Below are positions 45,095-55,227 of a stretch of 64,000 nucleotides of DNA, in pieces (the first letter of the stretch is position 1; each line of letters starts with the position of its first letter). The notes under the pieces are model-generated. The model was given only the letters and a program-made list of their open reading frames with translations, was not told the origin of the DNA and searched no databases. Origin of the DNA: Fidelibacterota bacterium (GTDB lineage: Bacteria > Pseudomonadota > Alphaproteobacteria > Rhodospirillales > Rhodospirillaceae); NCBI GenBank assembly GCA_947476275.1, contig CANJPQ010000002.1, positions 149,436 to 213,435 on the forward strand. The letters run 5' to 3'. The position numbers were made by a program, and so were the translations under genes.

Positions 45095-45510
45095 TGACAG
45101 CCGGCGAGCCGCCGATACCCGGATGGCGGGCGTTCGCGATACTGCGCCAGACGTGACTCGAGCGAGCCCACGTGGATTTCGAGTTTGTGGCCGTCTGGGT
45201 CCACGAAGTAAAGCGAGTCGCCCTCACTGCGATTGTCCTTCCAGGTTTTAGCCTGGGCTTGGATGAGCGCGCACGTTGCGGCGCACTCCTCCTGTGCAAC
45301 GTCGAAGGCGACGTGCGTGTAGTCGGTACGAGGGTTGTCGGCCGCGGTTGGATCGAGTGACAGGCAAAGCCATAAATTGCCGGCTTCGAGATAAGCGCCC
45401 GATTCCCAGCAGGCCGCAACGCTAAGGCCCAGGATGTCGCGATAGAACGCGATGGAGCGGGAAAGGTCCGTGACTGCAAGCGTTATGTGATTCAGGCCGC
45501 GAATGGACAT
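45091..45510 (-). CDS. fosA: FosA-type fosfomycin glutathione transferase
   Basis: The protein has 139 aa, a single VOC subunit. It aligns by eye with FosA along its whole length. Metal ligands are H8 (LNHITL), H66 (DYTHVAF) and E111 (HKLEIHVG). Fosfomycin/K+ site residues T10, K91, S95 (WKDNRSEGDS) and R120 are all present. FosA opens the fosfomycin epoxide with glutathione using Mn2+ and K+. It is 3 nt downstream of DUF983 on the same strand. Actual resistance is not shown by sequence alone. Confidence 0.88.
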   Translation of the reverse strand: MSIRGLNHITLAVTDLSRSIAFYRDILGLSVAACWESGAYLEAGNLWLCLSLDPTAADNPRTDYTHVAFDVAQEECAATCALIQAQAKTWKDNRSEGDSLYFVDPDGHKLEIHVGSLESRLAQYRERPPSGYRRLAGCH

Positions 45511-45513
45511 GAG

Positions 45514-45879
45514 CTAGTCCTTGGTTTCCCGCTCCACGTCGCGGTAGCGGTATTGCAGGCCGATCATGATGGCCTTCACGGGCCGTAAGGAAAAGCCCAC
45601 GACCAGGGCGATAAAGGTCGGCCACAGCAGCAGGTGCACCCACATCGGCGGCGCGACCATGTGGTCGAACACAAGGGCGCTGACGGCCACCAGGATGCAT
45701 AGAGGCATCATCACGAAGAACGCAGGGCCGTCGCCGGTGTCGTTGTTGCCCAGCCCGAGGCCGCACACGGGGCACTGCGGGGCCACCTTGATGTATCCAT
45801 CGAACAGCGAGCCTTCGCCACAGCGGGGGCAGCGGCCGCGCAAGGCGGTCGTGATCAGCGGGGTGGCACGCTTGGTCAT
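45514..45879 (-). CDS. DUF983 protein (cox-locus type)
   Basis: The protein has 121 aa from ATG 45879. It has an N-terminal zinc-ribbon-like pair (RCPRCGEG, QCPVCGLGL) and two TM helices (FFVMMPLCILVAVSALVFDH; HLLLWPTFIALVVGFSL). DUF983 follows coxC in many alphaproteobacterial cytochrome oxidase operons and is assumed to act in oxidase assembly. The coxC terminator hairpin sits in its 5' leader, so read-through or a separate promoter must express it. Confidence 0.9.
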   Translation of the reverse strand: MTKRATPLITTALRGRCPRCGEGSLFDGYIKVAPQCPVCGLGLGNNDTGDGPAFFVMMPLCILVAVSALVFDHMVAPPMWVHLLLWPTFIALVVGFSLRPVKAIMIGLQYRYRDVERETKD

Positions 45880-45891
45880 GGCAATTCCGAC

Positions 45892-45928
45892 TACAAAGAA
45901 AAAGGGCCGGGGTTTCCCCCGGCCCTTG
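45892..45928 (-). terminator. Rho-independent terminator after coxC
   Basis: A perfect 11-bp stem AAGGGCCGGGG / CCCCGGCCCTT (45902-45927) with a 4-nt loop. On the minus strand it is followed by TTTCTTTGTAG, giving with the stem end a run of five T. It begins 5 nt after the coxC stop codon and 12 nt upstream of the DUF983 start region. Confidence 0.88.
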
Positions 45929-45932
45929 AAGA

Positions 45933-46772
45933 TCAACCGCCGACGGCTGTTGCGAAGTGGCGGACCGGCAGACCCAGGATCCAGTAGACCCAGGTGAAGA
46001 GGAACAGCCACACCACGTCGACGAAGTGCCAGTACCAGGCTGCCGCCTGGAAGCCGATGTGCTTGTGGGCCGTGAAGTGGCCATTTGCGGCGCGGAAGCC
46101 GCAAACGATCAGGAAGACCGTGCCGACGAACACGTGGAAGCCGTGGAACCCGGTGGCGAGGTAGAAGGTCGACGGATAGATGCCGTCGGACAGCTTGTAC
46201 GAGGCATGGATGTATTCGTAGGCCTGCGCGCTGAGGAAGATCGCGCCCAGGGCGGCGGTGATGAACAGCCAGCGCGCGGCGAGCTTGTTGTTGCCTTCCT
46301 CGACGTACATGTGCGCACGGGTGACCGTGCCGCCGGAGGTGAGCAGGATCACGGTGTTATAGAACGGGATTTCCCACGCATCGAGTACCGCGATGCCTGC
46401 GGGCGGCCATTGCAGGGTGGAGGTCGAGAAGCCCAGCGCGTTGTGGAAGAACGCCCAGAAGAAGGCGAAGAAGAACATCACTTCCGAGACGATGAACAAC
46501 ACCATGCCCATGCGCAGGCCGTGCGCCACGACTTCGGTGTGCGCATGCTGCTTCACCGACTCGTTGATCACATCCCGCCACCACAGGATCATGGTGAGGA
46601 TCACCAGGAACAGGCCAGGCAGCACCTGCGCGATGCCCGAGATGCCGAGGATCGGCACCTTGTGGAAATAGGTGACGGCGCCCACGGCCGTGACCAGCCC
46701 CGAGAACGCGCCCAGTGCGGGCCACGGGCTTGGGTTGACCATGTGGTAGGGATGTTTGGCTTGGGCGCTCAT
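45933..46772 (-). CDS. coxC: Cytochrome c oxidase subunit III
   Basis: The protein has 279 aa and seven TM helices. Signature stretches are HPYHMVNPSPWP, FFFAFFWAFFHNALG, TYYLATGFHGFHVFVG-type text (FYLATGFHGFHV) and AAWYWHFVDVVWLFLF. It is part of the aa3-type oxidase that reduces O2 with electrons from cytochrome c. It is the last gene before a strong terminator in coxB-coxA-ctaG-coxC. Confidence 0.97.
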   Translation of the reverse strand: MSAQAKHPYHMVNPSPWPALGAFSGLVTAVGAVTYFHKVPILGISGIAQVLPGLFLVILTMILWWRDVINESVKQHAHTEVVAHGLRMGMVLFIVSEVMFFFAFFWAFFHNALGFSTSTLQWPPAGIAVLDAWEIPFYNTVILLTSGGTVTRAHMYVEEGNNKLAARWLFITAALGAIFLSAQAYEYIHASYKLSDGIYPSTFYLATGFHGFHVFVGTVFLIVCGFRAANGHFTAHKHIGFQAAAWYWHFVDVVWLFLFTWVYWILGLPVRHFATAVGG

Positions 46773-46795
46773 GGAATGAGGTCCTCTATGCTTGG

Positions 46796-47374
46796 CTATT
46801 TTGAAACCGTCGCGGCCGGCGCACTGGCGACGGCGTTGAGCGACGGGAAGAACGTGTAGGACAGGGTCAAAGTCCGCACTTCGTTGGCGTACTCGTCCTG
46901 CAGCAGATCGGGATCGACGAAGAACGTGACCCCTAACTCGACTTCTTCGCCCGGAGCCAACGTGGTTTCCTGGAAGCAGAAGCAGGCGAGCTTGTTGAAG
47001 TAGATCCCAACTTTCTCCGGCGTGACGTTGAAAGTCGCGGTGCCGACGATCGTATGGTCAGAGAGATTCTTGGCCCGGTACTTGATGGTCGCGGTCTCGC
47101 CAAATTTGACCGTCACGGCTTTCTGCTCGGGTTTGAACTCCCACGGCAGATGCGGATCGGTGTTGGCGTCGAACCGCACCGTCACCGGCTCCTGCGAAAC
47201 CGTCTTGGACTCCGTAGCGGCGACTTGCGTGGCGCCGCCGAGGCCCAAAGTCTTGCACACCATGCGGTAGAGCGGCGCCGACGCGAACGCGAAGCCGGCC
47301 ATGCCCGCGACCACCGTTACGGCGATGATCGCGGTCGTGGCCTTGCGGCGTTCCAGTTTCTTTTCGTCGGCCAT
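46796..47374 (-). CDS. ctaG: Cytochrome c oxidase assembly protein CtaG (Cox11)
   Basis: The protein has 192 aa. One N-terminal TM helix (about 12-33) precedes an immunoglobulin-like copper-binding domain with the conserved CFCFQETTL pair and NVTPEKVGIYFNKLACFCF. It delivers CuB to subunit I. It sits between coxA and coxC, as usual in alphaproteobacteria. Confidence 0.96.
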   Translation of the reverse strand: MADEKKLERRKATTAIIAVTVVAGMAGFAFASAPLYRMVCKTLGLGGATQVAATESKTVSQEPVTVRFDANTDPHLPWEFKPEQKAVTVKFGETATIKYRAKNLSDHTIVGTATFNVTPEKVGIYFNKLACFCFQETTLAPGEEVELGVTFFVDPDLLQDEYANEVRTLTLSYTFFPSLNAVASAPAATVSK

Positions 47375-47411
47375 CCCTTAGGTCCGGTCGTTAGGGTCCG
47401 AACGCGTCTCG

Positions 47412-49061
<1,650 letters not shown>

Positions 49062-49940
49062 TTAGTTTTGCGCGGAAGCGAGCTGTGTCGTCGGCTCAGC
49101 CGACGCAGCCTTGGTGGCCGGCTCTGCCGACGCGCTCTGCTTCTTTGATGCAACCCAGGCCTTGTACTGGTCCTTGCTGACCACGTTCACCACGATCGGC
49201 ATGAACGAATGGTCGACGCCGCAAAGCTCCGAGCACTGCCCGTAGAACTTGCCGATCTTGGTGGCGCGCACCCAGCTTTCGTTGGTGCGGCCCGGCATGG
49301 CGTCGTTCTTCACGCCGAACGCCGGGATGGTCCAGGCATGGATCACGTCGGTCGCAGTGAACAGCAGGCGGACCGAGGTATCGATCGGGATATAGAGTTC
49401 GTTGTCGACTTCCAGCATGCGATGCTGGCCTTTGCTCACGTCGATCTTGTCGTCGGGCAGGGCGAGGGAGTCGAAGCTGATCTCGGTATCCGGGTACTCG
49501 TAGCTCCAGTACCACTGGTTACCCGTGATCTTCAGGGTCATCTCCGGGTTCTCAATCCGGTCGGCGAAGAACAAGAGCCGGTACGACGGGATCGCGATCG
49601 CGGCGAGGATCAGCACCGGAATGCCGGTCCAGATCACTTCCAGCAGCGTGTTGTGGGTGGTTTTGGAAGGCACCGGGTTGGCGCGCGAATTGAACTTCAC
49701 GGCCACGTAGATCAACAGGCCCAAGACGAACACGGAGATGAGCGTACAGATCCACAGCAGCAGATTGTGGAAATCCACCATCTTTTCCATGACCGGGCTG
49801 GCGGGGGTCTGGAGGTTGAGCTGCCACCGGTGCGGGAACGAAGGTTGCGGCAGCTGTTCAGTGGTCTGAGCCACAGCCGTCGAAAGAGGAATAAATACGC
49901 TTAGAACGGCCAGTGTCAGACGGTTCACATCTGTCTCCAT
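49062..49940 (-). CDS. coxB: Cytochrome c oxidase subunit II
   Basis: The protein has 292 aa. A signal peptide and two TM helices (about 52-75 and 97-117) precede a cupredoxin CuA domain with GQCSELCGVDHSFMP and the aromatic electron-entry patch QWYWSYEYPD. The C-terminus (about 265-292) is an Ala/Ser/Thr-rich tail with repeats of SAEPxTxxAS. First gene of the minus-strand cox operon. The 278-bp interval to the plus-strand genes (49941-50218) should hold divergent promoters; I see only short inverted repeats. Confidence 0.97.
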   Translation of the reverse strand: METDVNRLTLAVLSVFIPLSTAVAQTTEQLPQPSFPHRWQLNLQTPASPVMEKMVDFHNLLLWICTLISVFVLGLLIYVAVKFNSRANPVPSKTTHNTLLEVIWTGIPVLILAAIAIPSYRLLFFADRIENPEMTLKITGNQWYWSYEYPDTEISFDSLALPDDKIDVSKGQHRMLEVDNELYIPIDTSVRLLFTATDVIHAWTIPAFGVKNDAMPGRTNESWVRATKIGKFYGQCSELCGVDHSFMPIVVNVVSKDQYKAWVASKKQSASAEPATKAASAEPTTQLASAQN

Positions 49941-50218
49941 TGCAACCCCATGAGCGCCCCCGTTTAAGCGGGAGGACCCATGGGTTCAACTGAATTTTCC
50001 CAGGCTTTTCAATATTTTTGCCGGGTATCCGGCGCCCCCGCCAGAGCCCCGCGAGCGACGCTTGCGGGTTGCCGCGGAGACTAACCGAAGGCGGCCTACG
50101 CGTAAAGGCGCGAGCGCCTTGAAACCACGGGGGTTTTGGGCGCCAATCGCAGGTGGGGTTTTCCCCGGGACCGGCGTGCGCTACAAGCCGCGGTCCTTAC
50201 GTCCTCGGAGGCGCGGCA

Positions 50219-50341
50219 ATGTCCACCAATACCCCACGGCCCGGCGACCCGCGCTTGCGCAAATTCGCCTGGGTGCTGCTTGGCATTTCGGCCTTCATGT
50301 TCGTCAGCATCATCGTTAAGACCGCGCTTGAAGGGCCGTAA
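50219..50341 (+). CDS. 40-aa single-span membrane peptide of the cox locus
   Basis: ATG 50219 is preceded by GGAGGCGCGGCA. The peptide has a basic N-terminus (PGDPRLRKFA) and one TM helix (WVLLGISAFMFVSIIVKTAL). It resembles in size and placement the small cytochrome-oxidase assembly peptides encoded in cox clusters (CoxF-like), which is inference. It begins the plus-strand group leading to ctaB. Confidence 0.65.
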   Translation: MSTNTPRPGDPRLRKFAWVLLGISAFMFVSIIVKTALEGP

Positions 50342-50377
50342 GCGGCCGTTTTGCGTATTTCGGGGGCCAATTGCCGC

Positions 50378-50836
50378 ATGGAATTAACGGCTGTCCTGCC
50401 GCATGTGAATGCGGCTCTCAATGCTACGTCCACGGTTCTGCTGATCATCGCCTATGCCCTGATTCGCAGCGGCCGGCGCGAAGCCCATCGTCGTGTGATG
50501 ATCGCAGCCCTGATCGTTTCGGCGATCTTCCTGGTTTGCTATCTCGCCTACCATTTCACTGCGCCGGTGTTCGTGTTCCCCGGCACCGGATGGGTCGTGC
50601 CGGTTTATTACGCGATGCTGGTCAGCCATGTGATTCTGGCAGCGGTGGCGACGCCGCTGATCGCGCTGACCGCTTGGCGTGCGATCAAGGCGTGGCGCAG
50701 CGGCGGTGCCGCAGCGCCGGCCCAGGTGTATCAACGTCATCGCGCCATTGCGCGCTGGACGTTCCCGATCTGGCTGTATGTCACGGTGACCGGGGTGCTG
50801 ATCTATGCCACTCTGTATCATGTGTACGCACCGTAA
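50378..50836 (+). CDS. DUF420 membrane protein
   Basis: The protein has 152 aa from ATG 50378 and four TM helices. Family phrases are LPHVNAALNATSTVLLIIAYALIRSGRREAHRRVM, YLAYHFTAPVFVFPG, and RWTFPIWLYVTVTGVLIYATLYH. DUF420 includes CtaM, required for terminal oxidase activity in Firmicutes, and the gene accompanies cox genes in many bacteria. An assembly role is inferred. Confidence 0.9.
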   Translation: MELTAVLPHVNAALNATSTVLLIIAYALIRSGRREAHRRVMIAALIVSAIFLVCYLAYHFTAPVFVFPGTGWVVPVYYAMLVSHVILAAVATPLIALTAWRAIKAWRSGGAAAPAQVYQRHRAIARWTFPIWLYVTVTGVLIYATLYHVYAP

Positions 50837-50872
50837 GGTTGAGTACAGACGCAATGACCCGCCGCGAGTTCA

Positions 50873-52351
50873 ATGGACGATAAGGTCATCTTCGCGCGCG
50901 CCATGCCTGCGCCGGTCGATGTGGCGGTCGACGGACACTTCGCAGGCAAACTGACCGACGAACTGCGTCTCGAGTTGCAGGGCTGGTCGGCGATTTCGGT
51001 TGCCGCCCTCGGGCTTGCCGGTCTGCTCGCCTTGGTGCTTGCCGTGGCGCGCATCCCGGGTGTCGAGAAAGTGTTGCCGTTCCTGAACCAAGCGTTCTTC
51101 CAGCGCGGCCTGGTCGCGCACGTCACTTTCGCTTTTGTGGTGTGGTACCTCGCTGTCCAAGGCGCGCTGACCGTCCTTGTCACGGGGAGGCTGTACGTCA
51201 CCGCGGGGGCACCCATGTCGCTGGGGGGCCTGGTGTGCGGGCGTTTTGCGCTCGGCGGTGTTGCGACCAGCTTCCTGCTCCTTCTGATACCCTTGGTTCT
51301 CGGTCGCGGTGCCGCGACGCCGAACAACTACATCCCCGTGATGACCGATCCGCTCTACTACGCGGGCCTGGGGGTGTTGGGGTTGAGCCTCGCATTGCCG
51401 ATCCTGCGGCTGTTGACGGCGTTGTGGCGATCCAGGCACGCCGAACCGACGACATTTGGCGTCGCCTGCGCAGGTGCGATTCATCTCATCGCCCTGTGCT
51501 GCTTCGCGCTGGCGTGGTTGCGTCGTCCGGACGGCTTCGATGCGGAAGGTCTCAATGACTTTCTGATGTGGGGCGGCGGCCATGTGCTGCAGTTCGCGAA
51601 CACGACGCTGTTCCTGTGCGCACTCTATCTGTTGAGCCGCGTCACCTTAGGTGAGACGCCACTCTCGGCGCGGATGTTGAAGGCAATGATCCTGCTGCTT
51701 CTGGCGGGCGCGGCTGCCGGCCCGTTGCTCTACCTTACTTACCAAGGCGGCGATCCGGCCCAGCGCCTGATGTTCACAAATCTGTATCGCTTCGTGCTGC
51801 CGGCGCCGACCGCGGTGGTGGTGTTCAGTGTCATCACGCTTCTCAGCCGGCGTTGGCGCGATATCTGGGACGGCGCGCCAGAAGTGCGCGGCATGGCTGT
51901 GGCGCTACTGTTGTTCGCGTGGGGCGGCGCGATCGGGTTTTTCGAGAGCTCGGTCGATACCCGTACGCCGGCGCATTACCACGCCATGCTGATCGCCGTG
52001 ACGTTGCTCTTCATGGCGCTGACGTTCGGCGTGTTCCTGCCGGTGCTCGACAAGCGCATCGAACGCAAGCGCCTGCGCACAACGATGTACCTCACCCTAG
52101 GGCTCGGGACTTTGGTCCAAACCGTCGGTTTGTTCATCGCCGGGGTGTTCGGGGTGGCCCGCAAGACCGTCGGCGCGGCGCAAGGGTTAGACAGCCTGGA
52201 GAAGAAAATCTCTTTGATTCTCAACGCGGGAGGGGGTGGGGTCGCGGTCATTGGCGGCGTCATCTTCATCGTGCTCGCCGGGAAGATGCTGTTGGCAAAG
52301 CCGACCCGCGATGCTATCGCAGCGCCTCAAACCGGTGCCGGGCCCCTATGA
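50873..52351 (+). CDS. Divergent heme-copper-oxidase subunit-I-like membrane protein
   Basis: The protein has 492 aa and about 12 predicted TM helices, the size of subunit I. H83 (RGLVAHVTFAFVVW), H237 (GGGHVLQFANT) and the pair H368-x-H370 (TPAHYHAMLIAVTLL) sit where helix II, VI and X ligands lie in HCO subunits. I find no His-His pair in the helix VII region (about 270-325), so a canonical CuB site seems missing. It overlaps ctaB by 4 nt (ATGA) and follows DUF420 by 36 nt. It could be a quinol- or NO-reacting relative, a haem sensor, or a haem O/A synthesis partner. Function unknown. Confidence 0.7.
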   Translation: MDDKVIFARAMPAPVDVAVDGHFAGKLTDELRLELQGWSAISVAALGLAGLLALVLAVARIPGVEKVLPFLNQAFFQRGLVAHVTFAFVVWYLAVQGALTVLVTGRLYVTAGAPMSLGGLVCGRFALGGVATSFLLLLIPLVLGRGAATPNNYIPVMTDPLYYAGLGVLGLSLALPILRLLTALWRSRHAEPTTFGVACAGAIHLIALCCFALAWLRRPDGFDAEGLNDFLMWGGGHVLQFANTTLFLCALYLLSRVTLGETPLSARMLKAMILLLLAGAAAGPLLYLTYQGGDPAQRLMFTNLYRFVLPAPTAVVVFSVITLLSRRWRDIWDGAPEVRGMAVALLLFAWGGAIGFFESSVDTRTPAHYHAMLIAVTLLFMALTFGVFLPVLDKRIERKRLRTTMYLTLGLGTLVQTVGLFIAGVFGVARKTVGAAQGLDSLEKKISLILNAGGGGVAVIGGVIFIVLAGKMLLAKPTRDAIAAPQTGAGPL

Positions 52352-53229
52352 CATTGCAAATCCGAAGCTATTTGACGCTGATGAAGCTGCGGATTGGCTT
52401 CCTCATCGCCGTGACGGCGATGGCCGGCTATGCCGCCGTCGCTCACGACGTTGACCCGCGCAAACTGGCCCTCCTGTTCATCGCGATGCTTCTGGGCTCG
52501 TCGGGCTCGGCCGTGTTCAACCAGTTCTACGATCGCGATATCGATCGTCTGATGCCCCGCACGGCCACGCGGCCGCTTGCTGCCGGCACGATGGGCGACC
52601 CGTATCACGTGCTGTGGTTCGCCGGCGGCTTGTTGCTATCCGGCTGCGCCATCGCCGTTCTGGCCTTCAATTGGCTGGTCGCCACGCACCTGTTCCTCGG
52701 CGCGTTCGTGTACGGCATCGTTTACACCGTGTGGCTGAAGCGTCGGCATTGGACCAACATCATCATCGGCGGCGCCGCGGGCAGCTTTGCCGTGCTCGGT
52801 GGCGGTGCGGCGGTCGATCCGCACATCTGGCTTCTGCCCATGCTGATGGCGATCACCCTGTTCCTATGGACGCCATCGCATTTTTGGGCGCTCGCGATCC
52901 TGATCAAGGACGATTACGCCGCGGCCGGCGTGCCCATGCTGCCGGTGGTCGCCGGTAACAAAGCCTGCGCGTGGTGGATATTGGGCAACACCGCGCTGCT
53001 TGTGATCTCGACCCTGCTGCCGGTGATGTTCAATCAACTCGGCTTGCTCTATGCCGCCATCTCGCTCGCCTTCGGCTTGCGCTTCCTGTGGCTGAATTGG
53101 CGTCTGGTGCAGGACCCGAGTCGCGCCAACGCCCGGCAGAACTTCCTGTTCTCCATGCAGTACCTCGCCGGCGTCTTCCTGGCGATCGTGCTCGACCGCC
53201 ACGTTTCTCTCGCCACCTTCGGGTTCTAA
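52348..53229 (+). CDS. ctaB: Protoheme IX farnesyltransferase (haem O synthase)
   Basis: The protein has 293 aa from ATG 52348. It is an UbiA-superfamily prenyltransferase with the first aspartate motif NQFYDRDIDRLMPRTATRPL and a second acidic site in KDDYAAAGVPMLP, plus nine TM helices. It adds a farnesyl group to haem B. A longer frame upstream lies within the preceding gene and is unconserved. Farnesyl diphosphate would come from the ispA pathway. Confidence 0.96.
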   Translation: MTLQIRSYLTLMKLRIGFLIAVTAMAGYAAVAHDVDPRKLALLFIAMLLGSSGSAVFNQFYDRDIDRLMPRTATRPLAAGTMGDPYHVLWFAGGLLLSGCAIAVLAFNWLVATHLFLGAFVYGIVYTVWLKRRHWTNIIIGGAAGSFAVLGGGAAVDPHIWLLPMLMAITLFLWTPSHFWALAILIKDDYAAAGVPMLPVVAGNKACAWWILGNTALLVISTLLPVMFNQLGLLYAAISLAFGLRFLWLNWRLVQDPSRANARQNFLFSMQYLAGVFLAIVLDRHVSLATFGF

Positions 53230-53309
53230 CCAGCGGTCATCCCGCGCGAGACGCTGGCACCCAGCTGTGCTCCGCGGGCACACTGTCCCTCCAAAACGGG
53301 GAGGACGCC

Positions 53310-53876
53310 ATGACCGCACGCCTGACGCTTATCGCCGCTGCGCTGCTTTTTGCCGCACCAGTCGCCGCTGCGACCGAGATCCATTGCGAGGGCAACGAGG
53401 CCAATCTCAAAGCCTACCTCGAGATGTTCGACAAAGTGTTCAACGGCCGCGATCTGACCCTGGTGGAGAAGTACGTCGCGCCGGAGTTCAAGAGCCGTTA
53501 CGCGCCGCCCACCGCGCCCCATGGACCGGAGGCGACCAAATCCTTCGTCGCCGCCACCGCGAAAGCATTCTCCAAGCGCAAGCTCACGAATGACCTGATC
53601 GTTTGCAAAGACGATATGCTCATCGCCAGCCAGACCATCGAGGCGACAAACGACGGCGCTTACATGGGTCAACCGCCGACGGGCAAGTCGATGAAGTTCA
53701 CCGGCATCGATATCTACCGTTACAAGGACGGCATGATGGTCGAGCAATGGGGCGACTACGACGTGCTGGGGATGATGCGTCAGATGGGCTACACACTCAC
53801 CGCGCCGACAGGGACCGCGGTCGGCGCATCTAACGATGCGGCGGCGCGGGCCGCTAATCGCGCACCGGTCAAGTAA
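53310..53876 (+). CDS. Secreted SnoaL-like (NTF2-fold) protein
   Basis: The protein has 188 aa. A signal peptide ends near APVAAAT. A SnoaL/ester-cyclase-type NTF2 fold follows, with the typical MFDKVFNGRDLTLVEKYVAPEF opening (core VEKYVAPEF), GKSMKFTGIDIYRYKDGMMVEQWGDYD and MMRQMG. Proteins of this group are mostly of unknown function. Start ATG 53310 follows GGGGAGG. The tail after residue 165 is Ala-rich. Confidence 0.8.
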   Translation: MTARLTLIAAALLFAAPVAAATEIHCEGNEANLKAYLEMFDKVFNGRDLTLVEKYVAPEFKSRYAPPTAPHGPEATKSFVAATAKAFSKRKLTNDLIVCKDDMLIASQTIEATNDGAYMGQPPTGKSMKFTGIDIYRYKDGMMVEQWGDYDVLGMMRQMGYTLTAPTGTAVGASNDAAARAANRAPVK

Positions 53877-53907
53877 GCCGAACCCGTCGCGCGCAGAGGG
53901 GCAGCAC

Positions 53908-55224
53908 ATGCCACGGTGGTGGATAGCGTTCGCGATTCTGCCGCTTCTCTTGTGCGGCGCACCGGCCGGCGCCCAGTCGCTCGAAGGTGCGTGGCAGGGG
54001 ACCGTCGGGACGCAGCAGAACGTCTTCAAAATCAGGAAGGCGATCAGCGGCGCCCTGCGCGGGGATCTCTACACGCGCGGCTTCGATGAAACACCACGGC
54101 CGCTCTCGACCATCGTCTTCAACGGCACGGCCGTCACGTTTGCGGTGGCCCATGAAGACAGCGAATTCCAGGGCGTGCTCGCGCCGGGCGGGAACAGCAT
54201 CGTCGGCACCTGGCAGCGCCTCGGCGCCCCGCCGGTCGCCGTCACACTTGAACGCGCGACCAAGGAGTCCCGGTGGCCGGTCGATGAATCGCCGCACAAG
54301 GCGCGTCTGATCGCCATCGATGCGGATGTGAGTCTGGAAGTGCTCGATTGGGGCGGCAAAGGACCGCCGCTGGTGTTCCTCGCCGGTCTCGGCAGCACCG
54401 CCCATATGTTCGATGAACTCGCGCCGAAGTTCGCGGACAAACATCACGTCTACGGCATCACCCGCCGCGGCTACGGCGCATCCACCAAGCCGCCGCCGAC
54501 CGATCGCAACTACGACGCGGATCGCCTCGGGGATGACGTGTTGGCCGTGATCGACGCTCTGAAACTGGACCGGCCGGTGCTGGCGGCGCACTCCATCGGC
54601 GGCTCCGAACTGAGTTCGATCGGCACGCGTGCCCCCGAGAAGGTCGCGGGATTGATATACCTGGACGCGGCCTTTTGGTACGCGGTCCACAATTCCGGCG
54701 ACAATTGGATGAGCTACGAGGTCGACTATGCGATCTTGCGCCGCCGGCTCGCGGACATGGCGAACATGAGCACCAATAGTGCCGAAACAATGCCCGCCCT
54801 CGCGGCCGAGATCCAAGCGCTGACCGAGCGATTCTTGAAGAATGCGCAGGTGGCCCGAAAGATCTACGATGCTTTGCCAGGAAGATCGCCGCAAACGGCG
54901 CCGGCCAACCCGCCGCGGTTGTCGCCGCAGATGTTGGTTACAGGCGCGATTTCATCGAACGAGCGGCGCTACTCGGATATCAAGCCGCCATCGCTCGTTC
55001 TGATGGTGTTTCCCAGGCCATGCCTGCCCAATTGCGACAATCCCAGCGTAAGGGCTTACGAGGCGGCGGACAGGTCGCAAATCGATGCGATTAAGCGCGA
55101 GATGCGCAGCGTGCGGGTGGTCACCTACCCTTATGCTGACCACACCAATTTTTTCCGCACGAAGGAAGCGGATGTGATGCGCGAAATGAATGCGTTTATG
55201 GACGGACTCGGTCGGCCCAAATAG
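53908..55224 (+). CDS. Secreted alpha/beta hydrolase with N-terminal beta domain
   Basis: The protein has 438 aa. A signal peptide ends near GAQS (about 23). A 110-residue beta-rich domain (LEGAWQGTVGTQQN; GVLAPGGNSIVGTWQR) resembles the small domain seen in front of other secreted hydrolases. The hydrolase domain has LVFLAGLGSTAHMFDEL, nucleophile elbow AAHSIGGSE, and a catalytic histidine in PYADHTNFF. Two cysteines (PRPCLPNCDNP) may form a disulfide. Substrate unknown. Confidence 0.82.
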   Translation: MPRWWIAFAILPLLLCGAPAGAQSLEGAWQGTVGTQQNVFKIRKAISGALRGDLYTRGFDETPRPLSTIVFNGTAVTFAVAHEDSEFQGVLAPGGNSIVGTWQRLGAPPVAVTLERATKESRWPVDESPHKARLIAIDADVSLEVLDWGGKGPPLVFLAGLGSTAHMFDELAPKFADKHHVYGITRRGYGASTKPPPTDRNYDADRLGDDVLAVIDALKLDRPVLAAHSIGGSELSSIGTRAPEKVAGLIYLDAAFWYAVHNSGDNWMSYEVDYAILRRRLADMANMSTNSAETMPALAAEIQALTERFLKNAQVARKIYDALPGRSPQTAPANPPRLSPQMLVTGAISSNERRYSDIKPPSLVLMVFPRPCLPNCDNPSVRAYEAADRSQIDAIKREMRSVRVVTYPYADHTNFFRTKEADVMREMNAFMDGLGRPK

Positions 55225-55227
55225 GCG

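Noticed and set aside
49941..50218. Inverted repeats (CCCATG...CATGGG) as an operator
   Set aside because: Only 6 bp and imperfectly centred. Expected by chance in a 278-bp GC-rich region.
50873..52351. Calling the 492-aa protein a functional terminal oxidase
   Set aside because: The helix VII CuB histidines are not visible and a complete CoxA is present, so activity is not supported.
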